Shown one piece after another: positions 43,801-55,113 of a DNA stretch of 64,000 nt. The notes beneath the pieces are model-generated. The model saw nothing but the letters and a program-made list of their open reading frames with translations. It was not told the origin of the DNA and made no database searches. The stretch is from Argopecten irradians. Its lineage: Eukaryota; Mollusca; Bivalvia; Pectinida; Pectinidae. Every line of letters begins with the position of its first letter. Positions within the stretch are counted from its first letter, which is position 1. Position numbers and translations under genes: made by a program. The DNA is taken from positions 22,650,828-22,714,827 of the forward strand of contig NC_091141.1 of NCBI RefSeq assembly GCF_041381155.1. The letters are read 5' to 3'.

Positions 43801-46800
43801 TGACCAATCACAGGCTAGCAAAGATTTCCTTTGAAGACCACAGAGAGAGCGATGACTAATATCAAAGCCACACAGTCAACCACAGTGTACCGTTATATGG
43901 CTCTTTTGATGTATATCAAATGACTAAATTACCTGTTCTATTCTGTTGCCTCTAGTTTTCCTATGAGATAGTCCAGGGGTGTAGAGATCGTAAGTGATCG
44001 AAAGCCCTGGAATATCGAGGATGTGATGCCATAAATTTGTTATACTTCGTATGGATTCCATAACAATCGCTCACATCTTTAAGGAAACAATCATTTGATG
44101 CAAAGAATTATTGCTTTGAATTAGATTTATTTTGTTTGTTTAAAGATGCTCCACCGCCGACAGAGCATAAATGATATTCATCATTTGAACAATAATCAGT
44201 GTTTAATCGTGTATGTATATGTCTAATTAACACAGAAAATAATGTTTGGTAATTTATATTTGCCTTTGGTGCATGCGCAATCAGTACTTCATTCCATATA
44301 GGATATAGTGCCAAGGAATTTTTTCGGGATGCAATTAATTATTTTTCATATTTTCAACTTTAAGTAAAATTAGAAGCTAAAAATTTTCAATGGTGGTAAT
44401 GGTGTAAAGTAAGTAAATTTTGAAACTAAAGAAAAATACTCAATCGTCTGCTTCTGTTTTTGATAGTGAAAAAATACCATTTGTCAGCGGTGGAGAATCT
44501 TTAATAAAATCATGACGGTGAATGGAAAATTGGTGTAAACTACAATCAATGTCAAAGTAGGCCTACTTTCTGCACAGGCTTTGTTTTGCACATGGCACTT
44601 GCGCACATCACACTCACTGGAATGTTTGCATAGAAGCCAAGTGAAACCTAAGCATTTTAATGAAGACCCAGTTTCTGTTAACAATGCTGTTGTCGTAACA
44701 CTATTAATTTCATTAAAAAATCGCACTTCTGAAAGCACATATACTTTATACTATAGTTAAAGACTGTGGTTTGTATAGTAAATTTATTACTTTGAGGAGT
44801 ATATTTCCTTGATGAAATGTATATGGTGGTTATCAGATTGCTAAATGCTAACCAGATACAAGCTCAAGCCAAAACATGAACCGGTTATCCAGTTACCCGT
44901 TCTAGCACTACTTTTTTGCACTGTTATTGAAACACTAATTCATGCACAGTGCTAAATTTGGTAAAATGGTCTATCAGTATTGAACCACCGAATCGCACTA
45001 ATTCATATTAGTGCTAATAAATCATAATTTACAGTTTTTCGCATTTGTGATAAAACATGACTGTGCTCTAAGAAGTATGTTTACAGTATTATTTACACTG
45101 GGTCAAGTCTTCAGTTCAGTTAGGTAGCCATTACCTGTTACATGTCCCCTAACTTCTGAATAACCCCATTCACAGCCACAGAGAGACTCACCTGTCCTCG
45201 CCTGAATAGTGCCTTAACATTATTGCTGTCTTGTTCAAGTGCCTTGTCGCATTGTTCTTGAGCTGCGTGAGAGTCATTAAGTTTTAAGTAACACATGGCC
45301 AAGTTAAGAAAGGCTGCCAGCAGGAGTGTAGATTTCCGTGTGGCGTCTTCCCCCTCGTCCATACCCGTCGCATTTTCTAACAGGGTTACCACCTGACTGT
45401 AGAACTTGACAGCCAGTTTGTATTTCTCCGCCTGTGAGTTAAGATTAAGAAAAGAAATAAAAATATGTGAACATAGTTGACAATTGCTTTGGCATTTGTC
45501 CAGCCTGCGTAAACTTTAATTGGTACTGATTGTACTATCAAATTCTAACACCAAATCCTATCATCTCCCTCTAGTTAAATTTTGCTCCTACGTTATGTAT
45601 AATGATTATAACAATTAATTAATTTCATCTCTAATGGTAATGGTTAACTAATTTTTCATGAATTCTAATTGCCCATAAAAGATATGTTGGCTTACAGTAA
45701 TGAGGTCAATCTTGCATCCTAATAACCACAGAGATCAAACTCTTTTATACAATCAAATTGAAAAGATTATTTTCTGGGCTGAAAATGAAAAAGCTTAGAA
45801 ACATATCCTTATGTTTGGAAATTTTATCAAATATAGTTTGCATGAGTCACAGATATGATCAATCTGCTTTAGTATATAATAAGATACCTTAAAGTATGAA
45901 GTGCCTTTGGACTTTTTAATCTCGGCCTGCTCCAGTTTCTCACTTGCATCCATCTCCCAGGATTCTTTTGCCTGTTATAAACAAAACAACCAATGTCACA
46001 ATATGATAATAAAACAGTGATTTATTTAAGTTATTTTCAAAACAAAATTGAATTGATCAAATACATATAGCAGGTCGTTCATTAGTGACCAGGTAGCTCA
46101 GTTGGTGGAGCATCCAGCTAGTGTTCGGAGGTCCCAGGTTCAAATCCTAGTCTCTCCGCTACATTTTCTTCTCTCACATACCTAATTCTCACATCATCAA
46201 ATGTATTATCAGACAGGTATCAGTTTAAGTCATAAAATCTGCTTGATACTCTGTGAATTCATCCAATGTCATGGTTTTGCATGCAAATTGTCACCAAGTT
46301 ATCATACCCAGACTAAACAAGAGGCCCAGAGGGCCTGTATCGCTCACCTGGTTTTTTGTTAGTAATTATCACAAGACTCTGACAATTAGAAAAATAAGCA
46401 AAATTGACTCCCAAAGTTTAATTTTGAATCACAACCATACAATGATGCTATTGATACCATACAAATATGCTATCCAATACATAGGTTCAGAGACAAAGTA
46501 GTTTATATGAAAGTAGTAGCCTAATTGACCTTTTTGACCTCGCATCTATTGCCGTCTAAGGCCCCGGGGGTCAGCCCTATCATTTGTACGATTTCAAATC
46601 CCAACCCTATAAGGATGCTACCATTGCATTATAAGTGCTCTTCCATTCTTAGTTTCAGAGAAGAAGTCATTTATATGGAAATAGCTAAATTAACCCCTTT
46701 TGACCCCACCCTTCAGGCCCCCGGGGGGTCAGCCCCATCATTTGTACAATTTTGAATCCCCACCCTATAAGGATGCTACCATTGCATTATGAGTGCTATC

Positions 46801-49800
46801 CCATGCTTAGTTTCAGAGAAGAAGTCGTTTATAAGGAAAAGCCAAATTGACCCCTTTTGACCCCGCCCCTCAGGCCCCCGGGGGGTTCAGCCCCATCATT
46901 TGAACAATTTTGAATCCCATCCCTATAAGGATGCTACAATTGCATTATGAGTGCTATCCCATGCTTAGTTTCAGAGAAGAAGTCGTTTATAAGGAAAAGC
47001 CAAATTGACCCCTTTTGACCCCGCCCCTCAGGCCCCCGGGGGGTCAGCCCCATCATTTGTACAATTTTGAATCCCAACCCTATAAGGATGCTACCATTGC
47101 ATTATAAGTGCTCTTCCATTCTTAGTTGCAGAGAAGAAGTCATTTATATGGAAATAGCTAAATTAACCCCTTTTGACCCCACCCTTCAGGCCCCCGGGGG
47201 GTCAGCCCCATCATTTGTACAATTTTGAATCCCCACCCTATAAGGATGCTACCATTGCATTATGAGTGCTATCCCATGCTTAGTTTCAGAGAAGAAGTCG
47301 TTTATAAGGAAAAGCCAAATTGACCCCTTTTGACCCCGCCCCTCAGGCCCCCGGGGGGTCAGCCCCATCATTTGTACAATTTTGAATCCCCACCCTATAA
47401 GGATGCTACCATTGCATTATGGGTGCTATCCCATGCTTGGTTTCAGAGAAGAAGTCGTTTATATGGAAAAAGCCAAATTGACCCCTTTTGACCCCGCCCC
47501 TCACGCCCCCCGGGGGTCAGCCCCATCATTTGTACAATTTTGAATCCCCACCCTATAACGATACTACCATTGCATTATGAGTGTTATCTCTTGCTTAGTT
47601 TCAGAGAAGAAGTCGTTTATATGGAAATGCCAAATTGACCCCATTTGACCCCGCCCCTCAGGCCCCCGGGGGGTCAGCCCCATCATTTGTACAATTTTAA
47701 ATCCCCACCCTATAAGGATGCTACCATTGCATTATGGGTGCTATCCCATGCTTGGTTTCAGAGAAGAAGTCGTTTACATGGAAATAGCCAAATTGACCCC
47801 TTTTGGCCCCGCCCCTCAGGCCCCCGGGGGATCAGCCCCATCATTTGTACAATTTTCAGTTAGTAGCCCATAAGGATGCTACCAGTCAAATTTTGTTGAA
47901 ATCCGACCAGCGGTTATGGAGAAGAAGTCGATTGTTGACGGACGCCGGATGCCGGACGCCGGACGCCGGACGCTGCGGAATCCCATAAGCTCACCTCGGT
48001 CCTTCGGACCAGGTGAGCTAAAAACTAAAATTATCTTTGAGGGCTGAAATTGGGATATTATTCTGTAAGCTAGATTTTTTATTAATTTTCACAGGAATCT
48101 CTATAGAAAATTATTTAAATTCTTTCACAAGACAAAAAGACAAGGCATAAGACCAAAACTATCAAAATTGTATTGGTTTGCAATGATTTCGTTTTATTAA
48201 GCACCTATGCATTTTTTCAATTTTTTACACCCCCTGGGTACCTATTGGGTCTAATACGGTAATTGCCATTCGCAATATTAGAACCACCTGCATTTCTGTT
48301 TTGGAGAAAAATCTCAAATGGTACACACAGATGGCTACTCTAAGAGATGCCTGTCCCTATCAAGACTTGCCTTTTCAAATGACAGCATTTCTACATCAAA
48401 CTGAAGAGTAGTATTAGGTGAAATGTTGAACTTTGAGTTTCCTTCATTTCCATATGCCATTGATGGTTGAATTTCTAATCTGCACTTTTCCTTCTTTTTC
48501 ATCTTTTTGATTGCCACCTCTAGACCTTCAATCACTCCAGATTCTTCTCCTTCTCCTAGGATAAACTCTACTTGCTGGTCATCAAACACTGTCATACCGC
48601 ATCGTCCCACGTAGTGAACTGTAGAAACACACGTAAAGGTTTGTAAACTAGCTAGTACATATAACAGATAAAGGGACATAACTCAACTTTGGGATTTTTT
48701 TTACTCTTAATATGCACTTTTTAAAGTGTCTTTGTTTTGCTGAGTAATCAGCTCTTGTGATTCCTTTATTTTTGATAGAATTCTCATGAACATACAAAAA
48801 ACCAACAACATAATTTTCCTCTGTAGATAATCCAAGAAAAGATACAATTCAACGCCTCCCTAGCTTAAGCCAGGTTTAAATTGTAAAGAAAATGTCCTTC
48901 TGAAGATTGTTATACCTTTAACAGTAGCTCCGTCGTTTGGTGTTTGGTATCCTTCTCCGGCTTGTACAATGTGTCGGATTACAGAACCATCTTTCTTTTC
49001 AGAGATATCTTCTCCTGCAAAAGTTAATACCAAATCTCCAGACTCGATATCTGTGTAACTACATACACTAACATACATCTGTATCAGACAGTTGAGAGTA
49101 CCATCTTGATGTTTGCACGGCTGTAATGAGACAGCTTATCTGAATGTTTATTTTTGAAGGATTTTGAATGTTATGAATGTTAGATATGCAACAAGGAAGG
49201 CCATGTGCACTAATACTAGAATTATATTAACGCTAGCTTAAAACTTAATGCCAGTGCAATTTGAACACACAATTTAATAGAATAACTCTGGAAGAAACAG
49301 AAGACTGGATATACAATCAGATAATAACTTCATAAAAAATAATCATTTTTTGACAAAATTTGCTTACAGATGGCACAGATGAGAAGTTGCTTTAATACAT
49401 TTTTTATAAGAGTTATAATCATGAATGATTAATACAAACAGATAAACATTAATTAAGGTGTTTGCTGCTAAATTCTAGTGTTTTACCTTTCCATTCAAAG
49501 AGTTCAACTTCAAATATAAGTGTTGCATTAGCAGGTATCTTAGGCGGGGAACCATTCGCTCCATAGGCATAATCACTTCGGCATGTGAGGCGACAGATTT
49601 CTCCCTTCTTCATAGTAGCTACACCCAAATCCCATGATTTGATGACACTTCCTGAAGTAAAAAGATATATTTAGTCAATTCTTCATTTATTTATTTTTAA
49701 ATACTTATTCATTTTATTTGTATTTTGCAAAGTAAAAATCCTTTGAACAGTTTTAGTCACACTTATACTAATTAGGATGTGCTATGATATATATGTTGGT

Positions 49801-50897
49801 AAAGGAAAGTTGAAAATATATATACATCTATAGTACAGATGTATACAATGGATGTATATGTATATCCAGAATTATGTGAGAGAGATAGAGGGGGAAAAAC
49901 CCATCACCAGTCACACAATTCATGAATTATCCTGACACAAAGGCCAGGCGATAAATGTTTTATTACAGCAAAATAAAGAAAATCATTCTATGGAAATACA
50001 TGTAAAAACTAAATTCACATTTCAAATGAATAAAAGTATTGCTGTACTCAACAGTTACTGCAGCCAACTAGTAGTGAACATGCCAGTCAAATTAGACACA
50101 CATTCCAAAGTCTGCAACGTACAGGCTTAAATCTCCATTTTGTTCAGTAAATTATGTATAATACAGTATTGTTTGTGACATGTATTTACATCTTTGCATG
50201 TTGTCAAATATATACAAATGCTGATGACCTTTTGGACTGAATAATTGCTTGAACAACTTCTGAGCATGTTTAACTACAGAAATCTGGGAAGAGTTATCTA
50301 CAGAGTTGGGATTAATTATTTCTCGCTGCCATGGTTACAGCTCAGATCTCATATTGGAGGTTTTACGCCGGCAGAAACAGTTGCTGTGGTATATCTAATT
50401 TATGGAATGTCATGTGACCAGTTTTTCCCCCCAATGAAAACATGCTTCTAATGGTAGCCATCCTCAATTTCCAGGGGTTATGATCACTTACAATCTCTAC
50501 ACCCCTGGAGCATGTCACAGCAAAAGGAGAAAAAAACTTATGCAGAGACTTTCTTTGAAGATTTAATTACAGAGAGCTATGTTCATCTTCAAAGCCGACC
50601 CAGTAATCCTGCAAGAGTTTAGATAAGGACGAAATGTTTTGGTAAAAAACAAATTGGAAGTCTTATTTCACCATTGTTTTATGTGCAAGTACCTTTTCCC
50701 AAATCAAATTCAAATTTGTCCCCCCTTCTTCTACTCGAGTCGAACTCCGATCCATCTTCAAGGGTGCCCACATAATGAACCAAAACCTTATCCCCTGGTA
50801 ATGGTTTCTCTTCGCCGGTTCCTTCTCGTAGAATTTCTTTCAGCACTCCGCCATCTTTTGTAGGCGTTATGTCTATTTTTTCCGGTGCCGTATCCAT
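40717..50897 (-). CDS. FKBP4: FKBP4/FKBP5-type peptidyl-prolyl isomerase co-chaperone
   Basis: Exons on minus: 50897-50693, 49651-49487, 49014-48916, 48618-48371, 45971-45888, 45431-45192 and 43172-42981 (411 codons), then one of two last exons (42064-41906 or 40830-40717), giving 463 or 448 aa. The first FKBP domain (about 20-124) keeps the active-site set Tyr42, Phe52, Asp53, Phe62, Val71-Ile72, Trp75 and Tyr98, so it should be catalytic. The second (about 137-240) has Leu in place of the binding-pocket Trp, as in FKBP52. Three TPRs follow (about 249-380; [29 protein letters not shown]). Vertebrate members bind the HSP90 C-terminus and assist steroid-receptor complexes. Size and domain order match FKBP52/51, and a single invertebrate pro-orthologue is likely. 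Intron 4 starts with GC. Introns carry several MITEs and an H1 element. Confidence 0.95.
40907..41080. mobile_element. MITE P1, copy 2
   Basis: Starts CCGTAAAACAAAGTTATAAC and ends AGCATGTTTTATTG, with TA on both sides. It lies just upstream of the distal FKBP exon. Confidence 0.7.
41686..41880 (-). repeat. About 60-bp tandem repeat downstream of the proximal FKBP last exon
   Basis: On + the words CTACCTGTGGTTTGCTGAAG, GCTAACTATAACTA and GGTTTATTTAAAACTAC recur two to three times each. Confidence 0.75.
41795..41800 (-). terminator. Candidate poly(A) signal for the proximal FKBP last exon
   Basis: AATAAA on the minus strand, 106 bases after the stop at 41906. Another lies in the next repeat unit at 41733-41738. 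This supports a transcript ending here. Confidence 0.5.
41906..42064 (-). CDS. FKBP4: FKBP alternative last exon, proximal
   Basis: Acceptor CACTTCAG, then 52 codons and TGA. The peptide contains [20 protein letters not shown] followed by AFGETMPV, a compact amphipathic motif unlike a random read-through. Phase 0 fits after exon 7. Having its own stop, it excludes the distal exon. Confidence 0.7.
   Translation of the reverse strand, partial: PQHQYEDGLASLGEWNNDMAAGMMSLEQEMAAFGETMPVRGTNNHQTQNGTH
42340..42416 (-). mobile_element. Worn tRNA-like SINE head
   Basis: On minus, GGGCTACAGTGGCCAAGTGG followed by TTAAGG resembles a Leu/Ser-type tRNA A-box, with a degenerate B-box (CCTCAAACTC) about 45 bases on. 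The tRNA fold is broken. Confidence 0.35.
42687..42856. mobile_element. MITE P1, copy 3 (best ends)
   Basis: CAGTAAAACATGGTTATAAC at the left and ATAAACGTGTTTTACTG at the right, flanked by TA on both sides; 170 bases. Confidence 0.8.
43357..43379. repeat. (AT)n microsatellite
   Basis: About ten AT dinucleotides in an FKBP intron. Confidence 0.9.
43700..44031. mobile_element. MITE with about 65-bp inverted ends
   Basis: CATCATCCTCGATACTCCAG continuing to CTACACCCCTGGACTATCTC is mirrored at the right by GAGATAGTCCAGGGGTGTAG to ATCGAGGATGTGATG. The interior is non-coding. A half-copy lies at 50455. Confidence 0.8.
44140..44504. mobile_element. MITE B, copy 3
   Basis: Same ends as the copies at 849 and 2755 (right end with one change, GGAGAATCTTTAA), in an FKBP intron. 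Useful as an outgroup for the duplicated copies. Confidence 0.8.
46085..46160 (+). mobile_element. tRNA-derived SINE head
   Basis: TAGCTCAGTTGGTGGAGCA is a good A-box and GGTTCAAATCC a good B-box at tRNA spacing, but the acceptor and anticodon stems do not pair. It is a SINE promoter or tRNA relic rather than a working tRNA. Confidence 0.55.
46317..48021 (-). mobile_element. Hairpin element H1, inverted, diverged core, 9 units
   Basis: Reads as the reverse complement of H1. It starts with CAAGAGGCCCAGAGGGCC and CGCTCACCTGG, and ends with a GGACGCC microsatellite and the hairpin AGCTCACCTCGGTCCTTCGG. The nine 157-base units match the other H1 cores in the CCGCCCCTC/CCCCCGGGGG box but differ strongly elsewhere (CATTTGTACAATTTTGAATC, CTATAAGGATGCTACCATTG), so this is a distinct subfamily. 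It lies in FKBP intron 4. Confidence 0.85.
48186..48262. mobile_element. MITE R1 fragment
   Basis: Contains TTATTAAGCACC and CCTATTGGGTCTAATACGGT at family spacing; shortened. Confidence 0.55.
48365..48376 (-). other. GC-AG intron donor in FKBP
   Basis: The exon ending TTTGAAAAG is followed by GCAAGT, the strongest consensus for GC donors. Exon 5 begins GCAAAAGAATCC, and only this border gives the conserved FEKAKESWEM join. Confidence 0.85.
50455..50640 (+). mobile_element. Half-copy of the 43700 MITE
   Basis: GCCATCCTCAATTTCCAGGG and TCTCTACACCCCTGGA match the left end of the 43700 element; the right half is missing. Confidence 0.6.
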
Positions 50898-50989
50898 TTT
50901 GTAGTCGATAAAAATGGAAAATGCAAACTTCAAATAAGGAATATGAAAGCTTTCTAATACCGAAACAATAGAACGCCGGTTTTTCGGTG

Positions 50990-51025
50990 GTTGCTGGAAG
51001 TTTCTATTATCACACGTGATAATTC
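50990..51025 (-). promoter_or_regulatory. FKBP proximal promoter candidates (E-box, half heat-shock element)
   Basis: About 110 bases before the FKBP start codon lies CACGTG (51013-51018) inside a near-palindrome ATTATCACACGTGATAAT. GAAGTTTC (50997-51004) fits two units of a heat-shock element; a third unit is lacking. FKBP52 is heat-responsive in vertebrates, so the link is plausible but unproven. Confidence 0.35.
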
Positions 51026-51643
51026 AGCTCGTCCGTGTCCTCCAGACGCTTGCATTGATTGATGCGTACTGCTATTTGCTTCAAATGAATAGTTTTAGTC
51101 AAACAGCTTCAAGCATTGAAACATTGTAGCAAGGTCCTGTTATATATCCACATATTGTTTTATGATATTGTTTATAAACATATTTGTATTTTGTTCTAAA
51201 ACATTTTAAAGATTTGTTTTTTCAACTTTGAACTTTATTCCATCTCTCCTTTTGAATATGATTTTTACCAATATAGACACTGAGACCTCTAAACTGAGTA
51301 AAATGTAGGCCTATGTGGTCTATGGACATTCTGGTGGATATAAACTGTAACTAATTCTCAGATGTTTTGTTTGTGAAGTGAAAGATGGGGATTTTTGGTG
51401 TTATTTTTAGAGATTAAGATAAGTTGAAAATCAACCAAATTCGCTTCACATGGTTTGTCAACTTCAATACTAAATTAAAACTTTACTATCAACAAATCTC
51501 AAAATACAACAGGGCAATTTCACTATTCAAGTGATAAGCTAATCACATTTTGAACAACCGGACTGGTTGCAAAGTACAAATACATTCAAATAAATTGTAC
51601 GTATCGATTTTAATATTTCAACTAAATTTTGGTGCGTCATTTT
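51026..51643. other. Spacer between the head-to-head FKBP and DNMBP genes
   Basis: AT-rich, unique, nothing recognised. Confidence 0.5.
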
Positions 51644-51800
51644 TTAAAGGCCCACTACCGTTCCACAGCAAAACATTTAGGTTTCTTAAAAAACATTGAC
51701 ACGTGTAATAATTACGGTAAGCTAATCGCGTTTGCGACTCTACAAAAATATCGATCTTGTTTTACATTCACATTTAAAAAATTAAAAACCGTAAATTATA
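51644..51800 (+). mobile_element. Family Z left fragment
   Basis: Begins TTAAAGGCCCACTACC and continues with family interior (TTTGCGACTCTACAAAAATA, AAATTAAAAACCGTAAATTA), with an internal deletion and a missing right end. Confidence 0.65.
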
Positions 51801-52329
51801 AGTTGTCCGGTCACTAGCTGTAGGCAGAAATTTAGATAGTAATGTATACTATAAAAAAGCTCAGCTGCTGTAGGTATCTAACCAAAAGTATTCGTAATTA
51901 GGCCTACATGTAGTTACTTTTTCCAATATATACTCGAAAGCATGATATCATTTTACATCTCTTCTTTGAATTTTCCTTAGGCCTATCTATTGATGGATTT
52001 TAGCAAAGGAAATTATCTACACTTTCAGCTCATAATATTTGCAAAATTTCTCAGTGTTTCGTTTTCAAAATATGATTATTTTTGTGCATCACTAAAATGG
52101 CAACGAAAAAGGTTTGCTTGCATGGTTATAAAACACGGCTTTCTCAAAAAGTACATAAAGGAAAATAGAAAATCTTATGTCAATATTACTATGAACTGGA
52201 AGTGTAGACAGTTCTCTAGAAGTACACATAATTTGCAATTGGTTGAAATCAAAGAGAAAACGTACAAATGTATAGACTATATACGGGGAAAAAGAATTAT
52301 GAATACTTTTGTCCATTGACTTTAATTCG

Positions 52330-52759
52330 TAAACGCCGCGCGTAGCAATCAGGCTAGCGCACCTACGCCAAAATGAACGGGGCGCTTTTTTGGCATCCTT
52401 ATTTAGTCATACGCATCCGAATGTAGAGTTATCCTCCCTATCACATGCTTATAACAACAGGTGGCGTTAGTGTTTGGAATGGCGACGACCTGTCAAAAGA
52501 TCCTACAGCTTTAAGACGGATAGAGTAAAAAAAGTTGTTTTGAGTTGTTGTAATGCTATGCCATCGACAGGAAGTGTCAAGCTACATATCTAGGGACTGA
52601 GTGACATATTTGAAATCATTTGGGTATCGAATGATTCCAATTGAACTTGTTGTAATCCACCAACGATCAGAACCTGACGTTTTGCAAATCCAGTTTTGTT
52701 GTTTCGTATTGTAATCAGGCAAGTATTTAGAGACTTGATATCAAATCAATACATCCAGG
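52330..52759 (+). promoter_or_regulatory. Candidate DNMBP promoter and untranslated first exon
   Basis: A CG-richer patch (ACGCCGCGCGTAGC near 52332) stands out from flanks and is followed by GGAATGGCGACG, similar to a YY1 site near start points. A strong donor CCAGG|GTAAGT lies at 52759/52760. All are compatible with a first exon splicing toward 55114 or 59067. No transcript evidence. Confidence 0.35.
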
Positions 52760-52950
52760 GTAAGTAATAGTCCCTAACTAGAAAATCACTGTTAAAAGTG
52801 ACAAAACATTTTGATTGCCACTTTCAAAACACATTTATTATACATGTAGAATTTGAATTAAAAGGTTTTAAAAGAAAAAAAAAAAGAAACAGTGTAGTAG
52901 CAGAAAAATAAATGATACTGTTTCATCTGGTAGAAGGAGGTAAAAAAATT

Positions 52951-52976
52951 TAATTCGGAAAGGTAGTGGGCCATTA
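52951..52976 (+). mobile_element. Solo right end of family Z
   Basis: TTCGGAAAGGTAGTGGGCC followed by ATTAA, with no family interior to its left. Confidence 0.6.
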
Positions 52977-53044
52977 ATTATATTAAAAAACAACAACATT
53001 TTATGGCTATGACAGAAGCTCATTCCTGAAATGACTTCATTTTG

Positions 53045-53200
53045 TGTATACAGTCAAACCTGTCTATAAAGACCACCCATCTAGGGACGAAGGAAAATAG
53101 TCTGTATATAGCCAAGTGGTCTTTACAACATGTCAAATTGTATTCACTATTGAAATTTACCATTTTGGAACCTGGTCTTGATAGCAGATGGTCTTTATTC
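53045..53200. mobile_element. Tc1/mariner-like fragment (CAGTCAAACCTGTCTATAAA end)
   Basis: TACAGTCAAACCTGTCTATA then AAGACCACC is a terminal motif I know from many invertebrate repeats. A weak inverse (ATGGTCTTTATT) lies near 53185. Confidence 0.5.
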
Positions 53201-53248
53201 AAAGGCAGTCACATGTATTTTCATTTACTGGTCTGTAAATATCTCTTA

Positions 53249-53362
53249 TTAGCTTATTCGCCTTAATTAGCACCCCTCCCCCTATAAGCACCTCTCCCCT
53301 TTTCTGGAGAAGGAGTTGAATAATTGCTCTGGCCTTTGGCAGTAATATTACAGCAAATACAG
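53249..53362. mobile_element. MITE R1 relative, short
   Basis: TTATTCGCCTTAATTAGCAC to AAATACAG before TA; internal CCCTATAAGCACC word as in other copies. It directly abuts the hAT-like element. Confidence 0.5.
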
Positions 53363-53371
53363 TATTATTAT

Positions 53372-54026
53372 TAGGGCTGTCACAGATACTAAATTTTGTC
53401 CCCGGGTACCCGAATTTTAGTACCCGACCCGTACCCGGGTACTCGACACAGATCTACTGCTTTTGTAACAAATTGGGTTACGTTGTGTTTGTTGTTTGGA
53501 AAGATTGGTTGATCGACAGAGATTCGATGAAATCATATGTGAGTTCAGTAAAGATAGCTTCACTCGTTAAGTGTCTACTTCATTTCTATTTGACATTCAT
53601 AATTGCTAATGAGCTGCCGTAAAGTGTCAGTCTAGCCAGCGTGTCTGTAGCTATACCAGTCCCAGAGGAAATGTTTTTGCACATGCGCAACAGGATGTAC
53701 TACATGCGGACGGTCTCTTGTGTTATCGGATATGACTATAGTGTGACCTATTTAAGTGCACATGTCCGTCAAGTAGATTGTTCTCGCATCAAAAGACGGT
53801 CATGAGAATTAAAATGTATTGAAAAAATAAGGTTTCATCCTTGGTGAGTGAAAACAAAAACAAATGAGTTGGATTTTGTAATACTTTTAATATAAGTTCT
53901 GGACTTGTTTACGTACATCCAGACGAATTGTCCTATTTTGACGGGTACCCGGGTACACATTTTTTGACCCGGTTACATCCCCAACCCGACCCGTAACCGG
54001 GTACTCGGGTACTTGTAACAGCCCTA
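53372..54026. mobile_element. hAT-like non-autonomous element, 655 bp
   Basis: Ends TAGGGCTGT and ACAGCCCTA are inverted and flanked by an exact 8-base duplication ATTATTAT (53364-53371 and 54027-54034). Both subterminal regions carry clusters of GGGTAC/GTACCC words (for example CCCCGGGTACCCG) in both orientations. The middle is unique and non-coding. Confidence 0.8.
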
Positions 54027-54055
54027 ATTATTATTATCATGTACATTATTGCAGT

Positions 54056-54462
54056 TTAAAGGCCCACTACCTTTCCGGAGCAAAATATAAATGTTTCTTA
54101 AAACATTAATACATTCAGAAAATATATATCGATGGCCTAAGATGAGGTTACAACACCAAACATATGCAAGATTCCCTGCGTAATGTTTGATAATAGTGGA
54201 GAGTTATTTCGCTGTTTTTGCCGTCTGGCGCAGTGATAATCAACTACAGCTTGGTATTTAGGATGACCGCGGGAAACATAAGACGACCCGCGTTATGAAA
54301 ATTAACATTTTATTTATTTCAATCAAATTGTTCAGAAGGTGATGGTACGTGTGGTATTAACGGTAAGTTAATACCTTTTGCGACTCTACAAAATTATCGA
54401 TCTCATTTTACTTTCCCGTTTAAAAAATTAAAAGCCGTTTCGGAAAGGTAGTGGGCCTTTAA
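54056..54462 (+). mobile_element. Family Z, complete copy, 407 bp
   Basis: TTAAAGGCCCACTACCTTTC at the left and AAAGGTAGTGGGCCTTTAA at the right. The interior contains GATGAGGTTACAACACCAAA, CAGTGATAATCAACTAC and TTGCGACTCTACAAAATTAT. It serves as the reference for the fragments at 6335, 14752, 31490, 51644 and 52951. Confidence 0.85.
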
Positions 54463-55113
54463 GGTCATTAGTATTAAAGTGTATTAATCTTAAAATAAAA
54501 ACAAAAACTATTGCCATTTTCACACTTGACCTTCCCAACTTAGGCAAATTTTCTCCTATTTTGACTACCAGTTGGTTGCCAATCATAAATGTACATGGTT
54601 CAGAAATGCTGTTTATTTTTCTGAGTCTTTGCAACAAATGACCTAATGTATTGTCCATGTTTGGGTATCCTCCAGTTTGTACAGATTCTCATTATCGATG
54701 AGAGCCAGTTTAGGGTAATGGTGACTTAGTGTGGTATATTTCCTTCAAATTCTTATTTAAGTATTATTTTATGGATACCAATTACATGTATAGTAGAAGA
54801 GGAAAATTCACATGAAGGCCATACCAAAATCAACGATCCTTTGAACCATAGATTGATTCCTCACCAATTGATTATTGTGATGTGGTTGCAATTGTATGTC
54901 ATAAGGTTAGAGGTATAAGTATGTTATGACTAATAAATAAAAAAGTTACAATGACCCGGCATTAATTAGCTATATATCTAATCAATATTTATCACTTTTA
55001 ATAGTTATAAGAAGATAATGAATTCATTTCTGATGCCATGTTCTAACTTTTTCAATAAAATAATTCAATAACTTTAACGTTTATACTGAACAGAACTTTG
55101 ATTATTTCAACAG
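54463..55113. other. No gene or repeat recognised
   Basis: AT-rich spacer upstream of the candidate untranslated exon. Confidence 0.5.

Noticed and set aside
46085-46160. Functional tRNA gene
   Set aside because: A- and B-boxes are good but the acceptor and anticodon stems do not pair, so it fits a SINE head.
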